Shown: positions 36,705 through 44,732 of the stretch, piece after piece
Position numbering within the stretch: the stretch's first letter is position 1
Layout: the number at the start of each line of letters is the position of its first letter
From: Streptomyces sp. SM10
Lineage (GTDB): Bacteria > Actinomycetota > Actinomycetes > Streptomycetales > Streptomycetaceae
Direction of reading: 5' to 3'
DNA length: 47,204 nucleotides
Assembly (NCBI RefSeq): GCF_002910915.1
Contig: NZ_NEUF01000188.1
Location: forward strand, 27,078-74,281
Made by a program: the position numbers and the translations under genes
Notes under the pieces: generated by a model
The model's database searches: none
What the model was told of the DNA's origin: nothing
The model's input: the letters and a program-made list of their open reading frames with translations, nothing else

Positions 36705-37847
36705 GTGTCGTCCTCCACAGCCGTGCCGGGGCAGAGCCCCATAGCCGAAACGTCCCCGCAGTCCCTGTGCGCCCTCGAGCCGCGCGTCCCCGCCGACCGG
36801 CTGGTCGCGGAGATGGTGCCGCCGCCGCGCTTCGACTCGGTGCGCTTCGATACCTACGTACCGGACCCGAACCAGCCGAGCCAGACCGAGGCGGTCGAGG
36901 TCCTCAGCTCGTTCGCGGCGGGGCTCGGTGGCGCCCACGCCACGGGCTCGGGCAAGTCCGGAAGAGCGCGAAGCGCGTCCTCCGCGGGTTGGTGGCGGGC
37001 GACGGGCGGGCGGTTCGGGAAGAAGCAGCCCGCCGCTCCCTCGGGTCCGCGCGGCGTCTATCTCGACGGCGGGTACGGCGTCGGCAAGACCCACCTCCTG
37101 GCCTCCCTCTGGCACGCCACCCCGGCCGACAGCTCCCTCAAGGCCTTCGGCACCTTCGTCGAGCTGACGAACCTGGTCGGCGCACTGGGCTTCCAGCAGA
37201 CCGTGCAGACCCTCAGCGGGCACCGGCTGCTCTGCATCGACGAATTCGAACTGGACGACCCGGGCGACACCGTCCTGGTGTCGTCCCTGCTCAGCAGGCT
37301 CGTGGAGGCGGGCGTCGCGCTGGCCGCCACATCGAACACGCTGCCCGGCAAGCTCGGCGAGGGCCGCTTCGCCGCGGCCGACTTCCTCCGCGAGATCCAG
37401 GGACTGTCGGCGCACTTCCGGCCGCTGCGGATCGACGGGGAGGACTACCGCCACCGCGGCCTGCCCGAGGCGCCCCCGCCGTACTCCGACGGCCAGGTGA
37501 CCAAGGCCGCGTACGCGACCCCGGGCGCCTCGCTCGACGACTTCCCGTCGCTGCTCGACCACCTCGCCCGGGTCCATCCGAGCCGGTACGGCGCGCTGGC
37601 GGACGGGATCGCCGCGGTCTGCCTCACCGATGTGCGGCCGGTGCCCGACCAGTCGACCGCGCTGCGTCTGGTGGTCCTCGCCGACCGGCTGTACGACCGT
37701 GAGGTCCCGGTGCTCGCCTCCGGCCTCCCCTTCGACCGGCTGTTCAGCGACGAGATGCTGAACGGCGGGTACCGGAAGAAGTACTTCCGGGCCATCTCGC
37801 GGCTGACGGCGCTGGCGCGTGACGCAAAGGGACTGGTGGCGCAGTAG
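36705..37847 (+). CDS. zapE: ZapE/AFG1-type AAA ATPase
   Basis: A 380-residue ATPase of the AFG1/ZapE family, which in E. coli acts on the Z-ring and in mitochondria on membrane protein quality. Walker A is GGYGVGKTH (about 122-130) and Walker B is LLCIDEFELDD near 175. A low-complexity stretch of roughly 35 residues (GGAHATGSGKSGRARSA...) lies before the ATPase core. The GTG at 36705 follows GGTGGAG. The last residues RKKYFRAISRLTALARDAK are family-typical. It diverges from the RibD-like gene by 58 bases. Confidence 0.9.
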   Translation: MSSSTAVPGQSPIAETSPQSLCALEPRVPADRLVAEMVPPPRFDSVRFDTYVPDPNQPSQTEAVEVLSSFAAGLGGAHATGSGKSGRARSASSAGWWRATGGRFGKKQPAAPSGPRGVYLDGGYGVGKTHLLASLWHATPADSSLKAFGTFVELTNLVGALGFQQTVQTLSGHRLLCIDEFELDDPGDTVLVSSLLSRLVEAGVALAATSNTLPGKLGEGRFAAADFLREIQGLSAHFRPLRIDGEDYRHRGLPEAPPPYSDGQVTKAAYATPGASLDDFPSLLDHLARVHPSRYGALADGIAAVCLTDVRPVPDQSTALRLVVLADRLYDREVPVLASGLPFDRLFSDEMLNGGYRKKYFRAISRLTALARDAKGLVAQ

Positions 37848-37929
37848 GTTCGGGGGTTGAAGGACGTGCGGGTGTCTCCGGGTGCCGCGTACGTCCCTCT
37901 GACCGCGCACACCTTTGAAGGGATCCAGC

Positions 37930-38355
37930 ATGGCTACCACGCGTCAGGCGCACACGGTCTGGGAAGGCAACCTGCTCGAGGGCAAGGGCGTCGTCACCCT
38001 CGACTCCTCCGGCGTCGGGGAGTTCCCGGTCTCCTGGCCGTCCCGCGCGGAGAAGGCGAACGGGAAGACCAGCCCCGAGGAGCTCATCGCGGCGGCGCAC
38101 TCCAGCTGCTTCTCGATGGCGCTCTCCAACGGCCTGGCCACGGCGGGCACCCCGCCCACCCAGCTGAACACCCAGGCCGACGTCACGTTCCAGCCCGGCA
38201 CCGGCATCACCGGCATCCACCTCACGGTGGAGGGCGTCGTTCCGGGTCTGGACGAGGCGGGCTTCGTGAAGGCCGCCGAGGACGCCAAGGCGAACTGCCC
38301 GGTCAGCCAGGCGCTCACGGGCACCACCATCACGCTCAGCGCCTCGCTGGCCTGA
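37930..38355 (+). CDS. OsmC-family peroxiredoxin
   Basis: A 141-residue OsmC/Ohr-fold thiol peroxidase. The two active cysteines are in AAHSSCFSMALS and ANCPVSQAL, the OsmC arrangement. It should reduce organic peroxides in the cytoplasm. The ATG at 37930 is set by GAAGGGA; an in-frame GTG/ATG at 37915 would place the ribosome site inside the gene. A hairpin at 38364-38392 follows the stop. Confidence 0.93.
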   Translation: MATTRQAHTVWEGNLLEGKGVVTLDSSGVGEFPVSWPSRAEKANGKTSPEELIAAAHSSCFSMALSNGLATAGTPPTQLNTQADVTFQPGTGITGIHLTVEGVVPGLDEAGFVKAAEDAKANCPVSQALTGTTITLSASLA

Positions 38356-38363
38356 TCCCACGC

Positions 38364-38392
38364 GTCCCCGGGGCCTCGTGCGCCCCGGGGAC
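38364..38392 (+). terminator. Hairpin terminator of the OsmC gene
   Basis: GTCCCCGGGGC and GCCCCGGGGAC (11-base perfect arms) enclose a seven-base loop, eight bases after the stop codon. Confidence 0.7.
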
Positions 38393-38488
38393 ACAAGGGG
38401 CACCGTGGCCCGCATGGTTCCCGCGCGACGCGTTGCGTGGTACACACATGCGGGTCACTTCACCTGTCCGCCAGCAGGGAGTTGCCTC

Positions 38489-39865
38489 ATGTCATCCGCA
38501 CCTCGACGACTCGCGACACGACGACAGGTCCTGGCCACGAGCGCGGCGACCGCCGCATCGGTGGCTTTCACCGGGGCCTTCACCGAACTCTTCGCCGGAA
38601 CCGCCGACGCCCGGGGCCACAGCGGCTACGGGCCCCTCCTGCCGGACCCGGACGGTCTGCTCGACCTGCCGAAAGGTTTCCGCTACCGGGTGCTCTCCCG
38701 GGAGGGCGACCCGCTCCGCTCAGGCGAGGGCCAGGTCCCCAGCAACCACGACGGCATGGCCGCCTTCGCCGGCCGCCACGGCCGGGTCCACCTCGTACGC
38801 AACCACGAGAACCGCGTCACCGGAAAGATCGGCGTCCCCACGGTCGAGGGACTCACCTACGACCCCATGGGCAAGGGCGGCTGCACGTCCCTCGAGCTGG
38901 ACGGCCGCGGCCACGTACTCGGCGAGCGCGTCGCCATCGCGGGTACGGCCGTCAACTGCGCGGGCGGCCGGACGCCTTGGAACACCTGGCTGACCTGCGA
39001 GGAGACCGAGGACAGGGCCGGCACCAACGGCTACACGAAGGACCACGGCTTCATCTTCGAGGTGGACGGCGCCGATCCGCGCCGTACCGGCGCCGTGCCG
39101 CTGACCGCGATGGGCCGTTTCCAGCACGAGGCAGTCGCCATCGATCCGGACAACGGGATCGTCTACGAGACGGAGGACGCGTTCGAGAAGCCGTTCGGGC
39201 TCTTCTACCGCTTCCTCCCCGAGAAGCCGCTGGGCGGGACGGGCTCCCTGCGGGCCGGGGGCGCGCTCGAGGCCATGCGGGTGCCCGGCGTCCCGGACCT
39301 CTCCGCGATCCAGGAGACGGGAGCGAGCTTCGACCGGATCGAGTGGGTCCCCGTGCCGGATCCTCAGGCGGCCGGGACGCCGATCCGGCTGCAGGACTTC
39401 GGACCGAAGGGCATCACGCACGCCCAGAAGCTGGAGGGCTGTTACTGGGGCGGCTCGTCGGTGTACTTCGTCTCCAGCTTCGCGCACAGCGCGGAGGGAT
39501 CGGCCGCCGACCACTTCGGCCAGGTGTGGCGCTACGAGCCGAAGAAGCGCCGGCTCACGCTGGTGGTCGTCTTCGGCCCGGACACCGACATCCAGCTGCC
39601 GGGCGAGTCCCCGGACAACATCTGCCTCGCCTCCGGGGGCGGACTGATGGTCTGCGAGGACGGAGGCGGCGCGCAGCACGTGCTGGGGGTGACGCGGCGC
39701 GGCGAGGTCTACGCGATGGCCCGCGGACGCCAGAACATCGGGACGGCCGAGGAGCCGGAGTGGGGCGAGTTCGCCGGCGTCACGTTCTCACCGGACGGCG
39801 GGACGATGTTCGTGAACTGCTACACGCCCGGGACGACCTTCGCGGTGAGGGGCCCCTGGCGCTGA
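38489..39865 (+). CDS. PhoX-family (DUF839) alkaline phosphatase, Tat-exported
   Basis: A 458-residue secreted protein. A Tat signal (RRLATRRQVLATSAATAASVAFTGAF) leads to ARG near residue 45. The rest is a PhoX-type beta-propeller with VPSNHDGMAAF, LVRNHENR, NTWLTCEETED, GRFQHEAVAIDP, VYETEDAF and ESPDNICLASGGGLMVCEDG, whose Glu/Asp/Asn bind calcium and iron in known members. It probably releases phosphate from organic esters outside the cell. The ATG at 38489 has CAGGGAG seven bases upstream. A terminator follows at 39891-39922. Confidence 0.88.
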   Translation: MSSAPRRLATRRQVLATSAATAASVAFTGAFTELFAGTADARGHSGYGPLLPDPDGLLDLPKGFRYRVLSREGDPLRSGEGQVPSNHDGMAAFAGRHGRVHLVRNHENRVTGKIGVPTVEGLTYDPMGKGGCTSLELDGRGHVLGERVAIAGTAVNCAGGRTPWNTWLTCEETEDRAGTNGYTKDHGFIFEVDGADPRRTGAVPLTAMGRFQHEAVAIDPDNGIVYETEDAFEKPFGLFYRFLPEKPLGGTGSLRAGGALEAMRVPGVPDLSAIQETGASFDRIEWVPVPDPQAAGTPIRLQDFGPKGITHAQKLEGCYWGGSSVYFVSSFAHSAEGSAADHFGQVWRYEPKKRRLTLVVVFGPDTDIQLPGESPDNICLASGGGLMVCEDGGGAQHVLGVTRRGEVYAMARGRQNIGTAEEPEWGEFAGVTFSPDGGTMFVNCYTPGTTFAVRGPWR

Positions 39866-39890
39866 CCGCGGCGCGGGCAGGCGGGTGATC

Positions 39891-39922
39891 CGGCGCTCCG
39901 GCACCGGACGGCCGGAGCGCCG
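39891..39922 (+). terminator. Hairpin terminator of the PhoX-like gene
   Basis: CGGCGCTCCGGC and GCCGGAGCGCCG (12-base perfect arms) enclose the eight-base loop ACCGGACG. Confidence 0.75.
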
Positions 39923-39948
39923 TGAGCATCATCTGAAGAACCATCAGC

Positions 39949-39954
39949 TAGCGT
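39949..39954 (+). promoter_or_regulatory. Putative -10 element of a leaderless promoter (deacetylase gene)
   Basis: TAGCGT fits TAnnnT and ends six bases before the GTG at 39961; no ribosome site is present. Confidence 0.5.
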
Positions 39955-39960
39955 CCTTCG

Positions 39961-40851
39961 GTGATCAAATCCGTTCGTACGATGATCGTGCTGACTGTTC
40001 TGGGCGGGGTGCTCGCCGGCTGCGGTGACTCCGAGGGCACCCGCGCCAGGACCGCCGTGCTTCCGACGGCCTCCCGGGAACCGGTGAAGGGCAGCGATTC
40101 CCCTTCACCGGTCCCGGGGAGCAGCCCGCCCGTCCCCGCCCGGGGGCCCGCCGGTCTCACGCCCGTCTTCGAACGGCGCGCGGACGGCTCGGGCCCCCGC
40201 GACACGGCGGCCGGGGCCGACAAGGCCGTCGCGCTCACCTTCGACGCGGACATGACCGCGGATCAAGGACCCCGTGCCGCTGACGGCGAGCACTTCGACA
40301 ACCCCGCCCTGATCGCCTCGCTGCGTCGGCTGAAGGTCCCCTCGACGGTCTTCATGACCGGCAGGTGGGCACAGGAGTATCCCGCCCAGGCCCGGGCGAT
40401 CGGCAACGATCCCCTGTTCGAGATCGCCAACCACTCGTTCAGCCACTACGCCTTCTCCGCTCCCTGCTACGGGCTGCCGACCGTGGCCGAGGCGGACATG
40501 CGGGCCGACGTGGAGCGGGCCTTCACCGCGATCCGGAGGACGGGGGCGCGCCAGGTCGTGCCGTACTTCCGCTTCCCCGGGGGCTGCTACGACGACGCGG
40601 CGCTGAAGGCCCTGGCGCCGACCGGGGTGACCGCGGTCCAGTGGGACGTGGTCAGCGGTGACGCCTTCGCCACGGACGCGGACGCGGTGGCCGAGCAGGT
40701 GCTGGACGGGGTGAAGCCGGGATCGCTGGTGGTCATGCACTGCACCAGAAGTGCGGCGCCCGTCACCGACGACGCGGTGCGCCGCATCGTCCCGGAGCTG
40801 CGCGAACGCGGCTACCGCTTCGTCAAGGTCTCCGAGCTGATGGGCGGCTGA
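39961..40851 (+). CDS. Lipoprotein polysaccharide deacetylase (NodB homology)
   Basis: A 296-residue lipoprotein. The signal peptide ends in the lipobox LAGC (Cys 21). The NodB domain has TFDADMT (D95, D97), HSFSHYAF (metal His H158 and H162), RFPGGCYDD (near 204), QWDVVSGD and LVVMHC (H260). This is a carbohydrate esterase family 4 pattern and should remove N-acetyl groups from cell-wall or extracellular glycans. The first motif has DAD rather than the usual DDG. The GTG start at 39961 is supported by the -10 element six bases upstream. Confidence 0.9.
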   Translation: MIKSVRTMIVLTVLGGVLAGCGDSEGTRARTAVLPTASREPVKGSDSPSPVPGSSPPVPARGPAGLTPVFERRADGSGPRDTAAGADKAVALTFDADMTADQGPRAADGEHFDNPALIASLRRLKVPSTVFMTGRWAQEYPAQARAIGNDPLFEIANHSFSHYAFSAPCYGLPTVAEADMRADVERAFTAIRRTGARQVVPYFRFPGGCYDDAALKALAPTGVTAVQWDVVSGDAFATDADAVAEQVLDGVKPGSLVVMHCTRSAAPVTDDAVRRIVPELRERGYRFVKVSELMGG

Positions 40852-40855
40852 GTCC

Positions 40856-40871
40856 GCCCCGCCCGCGGGGC
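40856..40871. terminator. Short hairpin between convergent genes
   Basis: GCCCCGC and GCGGGGC surround CC. It lies in the 22-base gap between the deacetylase stop and the small zinc protein stop, so it may serve both. Confidence 0.4.
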
Positions 40872-40873
40872 TG

Positions 40874-41056
40874 TCACCCCGAACAGGCGGTGCGTCCCGC
40901 CTCCTGCCAGGCGCAGACCGGGCAGAGGGTGCTGCCCTTCGTCGACTCCGGGTACTCCGTCGGCTTCCGGCACAGCACGCACTCGGCGTACGGCGGGCCC
41001 CCGTCCGCCGGGGCGGGGGCCCGCTCGGGTGTGTCGCAGTACGGCGCGTCGTCCAT
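40874..41056 (-). CDS. Small zinc-ribbon protein, 60 aa
   Basis: A very small protein with two CxxC knuckles, ECVLCRKP and LCPVCAWQ, and a further terminal Cys, so it should bind one zinc ion. It is common as an unnamed small protein in Streptomyces as far as I recall. The ATG at 41056 (MDDAPYCDTP) is preferred because TAGGCT lies seven bases upstream; a GTG at 41074 is in frame. It is 76 bases downstream of the AIM24 gene. Function unknown. Confidence 0.72.
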   Translation of the reverse strand: MDDAPYCDTPERAPAPADGGPPYAECVLCRKPTEYPESTKGSTLCPVCAWQEAGRTACSG

Positions 41057-41063
41057 GCCTACG

Positions 41064-41069
41064 AGCCTA
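41064..41069 (-). promoter_or_regulatory. Putative -10 element of a leaderless promoter (small zinc protein)
   Basis: Minus-strand TAGGCT ends seven bases before the ATG at 41056. Confidence 0.45.
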
Positions 41070-41132
41070 CTCACGCGTGCAGGGCCAGGCCGGGCCCGCG
41101 CAGCACCCAGGGACCGCCCGCTTCCCGGAGGA

Positions 41133-41810
41133 TCAATGCGCCGACGGCTTCTCCGGCTTCAGCTCACTGGGGCGCACGATCACGAATCCCTCGCCCTGGA
41201 GCATCAGCTGGACCGCCTCGCCGGAACCGCCGCGCACCATCGAGCCGAAGCTCTGCGACCGGTGCAGGGAGGTGGAGAGCTGGGCGCTCCAGCCGACAAC
41301 CGCGTCCGTGTCGACGTACACGGGCTGCTGTGCGGTCACCGGGATCACGATGGGGTGGCCGTCGCATATCAGGCCCAGCTTGCCGTATCCGCTGAAGACG
41401 CTGTTGAAGAGGCCGCCGCCGGTCATTCCGGCGCCCTTCACGGTCTTGATCTCGTACGAGAGGCTCGCGTCGAAGCAGAGGACGTTGCGGCCGTTGATCG
41501 TCAGGACGTCGCCCTGCTCCATCTCCACGATGAAGCAGTTGGCCGCCTCGTGGGCGAACCATGCCTCGCCCTGGCCGGAGACCGCCATCAGCGCCAGCCC
41601 CTCGCCGGTCACCGCGCGCTTGAGCATGCCGCCGATGCCCTGGCCCTTGCGCTCGAACCGGAGGCTGCCGCGGAAGGCGATCATCGATCCCTGGCGCGCG
41701 TGCATCTCACCGTTGACGGCGTACTTGATGGATTTGGCGTTCTGCAGGGTCATGCCGGGGGCCGTGGCCCGCTGCGCCATGTGCTCGCTGGAAAAGAGGT
41801 CGCTCTTCAT
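41133..41810 (-). CDS. AIM24-family protein
   Basis: A 225-residue protein of the AIM24/TIGR00266 family, built of repeated beta hairpins. Visible family features are QVxxNAKSIKYAVNGEMHARQGSMIAFRG, GEGLALMAVSGQGEAWFA and a Gly-rich TGGGLFNSVFSGYGK. The bacterial members are uncharacterised; the yeast relative supports mitochondrial inner-membrane structure. The ATG at 41810 has GAGG nine bases upstream; one at 41819 has none. It diverges from the PTH2-like gene across 73 bases. Confidence 0.88.
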   Translation of the reverse strand: MKSDLFSSEHMAQRATAPGMTLQNAKSIKYAVNGEMHARQGSMIAFRGSLRFERKGQGIGGMLKRAVTGEGLALMAVSGQGEAWFAHEAANCFIVEMEQGDVLTINGRNVLCFDASLSYEIKTVKGAGMTGGGLFNSVFSGYGKLGLICDGHPIVIPVTAQQPVYVDTDAVVGWSAQLSTSLHRSQSFGSMVRGGSGEAVQLMLQGEGFVIVRPSELKPEKPSAH

Positions 41811-41871
41811 GCCGTGCATCCTCACCCGGAGCCCTGCCTTCCGCCAAGAACGGGTTGCCGGAGGGGCCTGG

Positions 41872-41877
41872 CAGACT
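41872..41877 (+). promoter_or_regulatory. Putative -10 element of a leaderless promoter (PTH2-like gene)
   Basis: CAGACT ends six bases before the GTG at 41884. The RibD-like gene has the same hexamer and spacing. Confidence 0.35.
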
Positions 41878-41883
41878 TGGGGC

Positions 41884-42648
41884 GTGAGCAGCGACCGTAT
41901 TCCCGAGCCCCTTCCCGCGGTGCCGGAGGCCCCCGCCGACAGCCCGTTCCGCACGGAGCCGACGGCCCGTGACGAAGCCCCGCAGTTCGTTCTTCCGCTG
42001 GTGGTGCACATCGAGAAGACGGACCCTCCGGCGCGCAACGACGCCCTGGTGACCGCCGCCCGCGCGGTGCTGACGATCCTCTCGGACCCCCGCTCGCTCG
42101 GCGAGCAGGAGTGCGGGACCGAGGGCGAGTGGGCACAGGCCATGCACGACTGGCAGGACGCACGCATCCGCAAGGTGGTGCGCCGGGCGCGCGGCGCCGA
42201 GTGGCGCAAGGCGTCCGCACTGCCCGGGATCACGGTCACGGGTGACCACGCCGAGGTACGGGTGTTTCCGCCGGTGCCCCTGGACGGCTGGCCCAAGGAG
42301 CTGGCCAAGCTCCAGGTGTCCGGCACGGATCTGGACGACCCCGAGGCCCCGGCCGCGCCCGATGCCGCAGGTGCGGTGCTCTGGATGAATCCGGACGTCT
42401 CCATGTCGGCGGGCAAGGCCATGGCGCAGGCCGGGCACGGCGCCCAGCTCGCCTGGTGGGAGCTGTCGGAGACCGAGCGCAAGGCGTGGCGCGAGGCGGG
42501 CTTCCCGCTCCGTGTCGCCACTCCGGACGCCGCCCGCTGGTGCGAACTCACCGCGAGCGGACTGCCGGTGGTGCGTGACGCCGGGTTCACCGAGATCGCC
42601 CCGGGGTCCTGCACGGTGGTCGCCGACCACCCGGCGCTGCGCCGCTGA
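41884..42648 (+). CDS. PTH2-family peptidyl-tRNA hydrolase-like protein
   Basis: A 254-residue protein. The C-terminal half carries the PTH2 signature: AVLWMNPDVSMSAGKAMAQAGHGAQLAWW followed by LPVVRDAGFTEIAPGSCTVVADHPALRR. PTH2 enzymes, typical of archaea and eukaryotes, free tRNA from stalled peptidyl-tRNA. The N-terminal 110 residues (FVLPLVVHIEKTDPPARNDALVTAARAVLTIL) are an extra helical part. The GTG at 41884 is chosen because CAGACT sits six bases upstream. Whether it acts on peptidyl-tRNA here is not shown. A terminator follows at 42679-42718. Confidence 0.82.
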   Translation: MSSDRIPEPLPAVPEAPADSPFRTEPTARDEAPQFVLPLVVHIEKTDPPARNDALVTAARAVLTILSDPRSLGEQECGTEGEWAQAMHDWQDARIRKVVRRARGAEWRKASALPGITVTGDHAEVRVFPPVPLDGWPKELAKLQVSGTDLDDPEAPAAPDAAGAVLWMNPDVSMSAGKAMAQAGHGAQLAWWELSETERKAWREAGFPLRVATPDAARWCELTASGLPVVRDAGFTEIAPGSCTVVADHPALRR

Positions 42649-42678
42649 CCTCGCCGCTCCCGCACCGGGCCCGCGCCG

Positions 42679-42718
42679 CCCGGTCGCTCTGCGCCCTCGG
42701 CGGAGGAGAGCGACCGGG
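42679..42718 (+). terminator. Hairpin terminator after the PTH2-like gene
   Basis: CCCGGTCGCTCT and AGAGCGACCGGG (12-base perfect arms) enclose a 16-base loop. Confidence 0.65.
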
Positions 42719-42879
42719 TGGAGGGGCGGGCTCGGAACGCGGTGCGCCCCGGTTGAACAATCCTGCGCCGGCCTACGTATCTCCCTGTACTGCCGCACCG
42801 GCATGACCGCCAAGTAGGTTGACGCACGATTCAGTTGGCGGTTGATTCGACGCTGTCACGTACCGGCCCGGGAGACATC

Positions 42880-43635
42880 TTGCTGCGACGCATCAACGGA
42901 ACGGCCCTCATCATCGCCGCGCTGGTCGCCACGCTCGGCGCCCTCGCCTATCCCGTGTGGTCCTACGCGGATCGCTCCGGCACCGGCGAGGCCAACCTGA
43001 ACGCTTCCAGCGTCGCCACCCAGTGGGGGCCGCTCTCCGCGACCGACCGGGACTTCCTGACCAAGGTGCGCCTCGCCGGGCTGTGGGAGCTGCCCGCCGG
43101 GCAGCAGGCCATCGAGCGCGCCCCGAGCGAGGCGGTGAAGCTCACCGGTGATCATCTGGTGGTCGGTCACACGGATCTGGACCGGCGGGCTCGCGACGTG
43201 GCGGCCAAGCTCGGCGTGGAGCTCCCGAACCAGCCCACCGAACAGCAGCAGGGCTGGCTCCGGGAGCTCACCGCCGCGAGCGGCGAGGAGTATCAGCTGA
43301 AGTTCGCCAACCTCCTGCGCGCCGCACACGGCAAGGTGTTCGCGCTGATCGCGCAGGTGCGGCACACCACGCGCAACTCACTGATCCGGCAACTGGCTTC
43401 GGACGCCAATCAGGCGGTGCTCGACCACATCACCATGCTGGAACGCACCGGCTTCGTGGACTTCGACGGCCTGGCGCGCGACGCGGCCGGCGCCTCGACG
43501 GCCAGCCCCTCGGGCCCGCCCGCGCCGTCGGGGGGTGGAGTCCCCCAGGTGCCGGTGCCGGTGACCCCGAGCGCCGACCAGTCGTTCACCTCCCGTCCGG
43601 TGCCACCGACGATGGCTCCCCTGCCTCAGCCGTGA
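42880..43635 (+). CDS. DUF4142-domain exported or membrane-anchored protein
   Basis: A 251-residue protein with one N-terminal hydrophobic segment (TALIIAALVATLGALAYPVW). The DUF4142 region has SATDRDFLTKVRLAGLWELPAGQQAIERA, long helices and LIRQLASDANQAVLDHITMLERTGFVD. The tail is Pro/Ser rich. The TTG at 42880 has GGGAG five bases upstream and gives the family-like start LRRINGTAL; a TTG at 42835 is in frame but unsupported. DUF4142 proteins are ferritin-like helical bundles of unknown role in envelope stress. Confidence 0.83.
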   Translation: MLRRINGTALIIAALVATLGALAYPVWSYADRSGTGEANLNASSVATQWGPLSATDRDFLTKVRLAGLWELPAGQQAIERAPSEAVKLTGDHLVVGHTDLDRRARDVAAKLGVELPNQPTEQQQGWLRELTAASGEEYQLKFANLLRAAHGKVFALIAQVRHTTRNSLIRQLASDANQAVLDHITMLERTGFVDFDGLARDAAGASTASPSGPPAPSGGGVPQVPVPVTPSADQSFTSRPVPPTMAPLPQP

Positions 43636-43664
43636 GCCGTGTCGCGCCGCGCGGTGGAACCTGA

Positions 43665-43686
43665 GCGGGCGGTCCCGGCCGCCCGC
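43665..43686. terminator. Hairpin between DUF4142 and regulator genes
   Basis: GCGGGCGG and CCGCCCGC enclose TCCCGG. It lies between two converging stops and may serve both genes. Confidence 0.5.
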
Positions 43687-43720
43687 CCGTAGTCTCAGCG
43701 CCGCCCGTAGTCTCAGCGCC
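43685..43720 (-). repeat. 18-bp tandem duplication at the regulator stop codon
   Basis: Two identical copies of GCCCGTAGTCTCAGCGCC lie at 43685-43702 and 43703-43720. Each includes the complement of the regulator's terminal codons and stop, so a second stop follows six codons after the first. Confidence 0.8.
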
Positions 43721-44510
43721 GCCCGGCGTCGTCCGGCGCCGCCCCGGTGTCAGGTGTCCTACCCGCGCCCGGAGCTGTCCCGCCGTCCGGGGCCGTCCCG
43801 CCGTTCGAGTAGAGGATGTCGCGGGCCTGTTCCGCGGCGCGGGCGAGGCTCTCGGCGACGAAGTCGAGAATGCGGGCGACGTTCTCCAGGCGGACGGCGG
43901 CCGGGGTGCCGGGACCGAGGACACCGACGCCCTGCCGTGAGACGTCGACCTGCTGGGTGAGGGCGCGCACGCTGGCCGTCATCGACTGGTACCAGAGGTT
44001 CTCGTCTATGACGTAGCGCTCCCGGCGGCCCTCGTCGCGTTCCCTGCGGACGAGGGCCTGGCCCTCGAGGAAGGCGATCGCCTTGGAGACGGACGCCGGG
44101 CTGACCTGAAGGCGCTGGACGAGTTCGGCGGCGGTCATGCTGCCGGAGTCGGTGGTGAGGAGACAGACCATCACCCGCGCCATCATCTTGTTGGACAGCC
44201 CCGACTGCATCATGACGGTGGTGAACCGCTCCTCGTACTCGGCCACGGCCACCGGGTCACGTCCGTGCGGCAGTGCGGCCGACTCCGCCCCCCGCGGCGA
44301 CGCGGGACTCCGCCGCTGGACGCGGCGTTCGGTGGCGCGGTGGGCCAGGTCCGCGCGGTAGCCGGTGGGACCGCCGTTGCGCATCACCTCACGTGTGATC
44401 GTCGAGGTCGGCCGCTCCAGGCGCCGGGCGATCTCCGCGTAGGGGAGGTTGTCGGTCAGCCCCAGCGCGATCTGCTGGCGGTCCTTCTGGGTGAGCCTGC
44501 CTCCCGGCAT
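43713..44510 (-). CDS. MarR-type regulator with extra N-terminal helix-turn-helix
   Basis: A 265-residue regulator with two DNA-binding regions. Residues 5-50 (LTQKDRQQIALGLTDNLPYAEIARRLERPTSTITREVMRNGG) resemble the HTH_38 domain of IS30-type transposases. Residues from about 90 form a MarR/GbsR-type winged helix (MTAAELVQRLQVSPASVSKAIAFLEGQALVRRERDEGRRERYVI), then a helical dimer region and a low-complexity Gly/Ala/Pro tail. The ATG at 44510 has AAGGAGG upstream. It is divergent from the DUF4097-ABC operon and probably controls it through the GCAAC array between them. Confidence 0.85.
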   Translation of the reverse strand: MPGGRLTQKDRQQIALGLTDNLPYAEIARRLERPTSTITREVMRNGGPTGYRADLAHRATERRVQRRSPASPRGAESAALPHGRDPVAVAEYEERFTTVMMQSGLSNKMMARVMVCLLTTDSGSMTAAELVQRLQVSPASVSKAIAFLEGQALVRRERDEGRRERYVIDENLWYQSMTASVRALTQQVDVSRQGVGVLGPGTPAAVRLENVARILDFVAESLARAAEQARDILYSNGGTAPDGGTAPGAGRTPDTGAAPDDAGRR

Positions 44511-44732
44511 CGCGCCCTCCTTCATGTGGTCCGATGCCCCGACCATAGCGTTCACCCTCAGCTCATTGCAACACTCCCCATGCTTCACGTTGCATTCTAT
44601 TCAGCACCACTGCAACGAAATAGCAGCAACTAGCTGCAATGATAGGACTCCTACGCAACAAATCTGTTGCCACATTCATGAACGCAACGTAGCTTTTCCA
44701 ATGTCAGAAACAACGACCGCAAGGAGAGCACG
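44511..44732. promoter_or_regulatory. AT-rich divergent control region with GCAAC/GTTGC array
   Basis: The most AT-rich stretch of the window. GCAAC or its complement occurs seven times in about 120 bases: 44568, 44589, 44612, 44626, 44655, 44666 and 44684. The copies at 44655-44670 form a perfect inverted repeat GCAACA-AATC-TGTTGC, and GCAGC-AACTA-GCTGC lies at 44623-44637. The operon ribosome site AAGGAG is at 44721-44726. It is probably the binding region of the divergent regulator. Confidence 0.7.

Noticed and set aside
41133..42827. Extended minus-strand frame for the AIM24 gene up to 42827
   Set aside because: The extra N-terminal part is antisense to the PTH2-like gene; the ATG at 41810 has a ribosome site.
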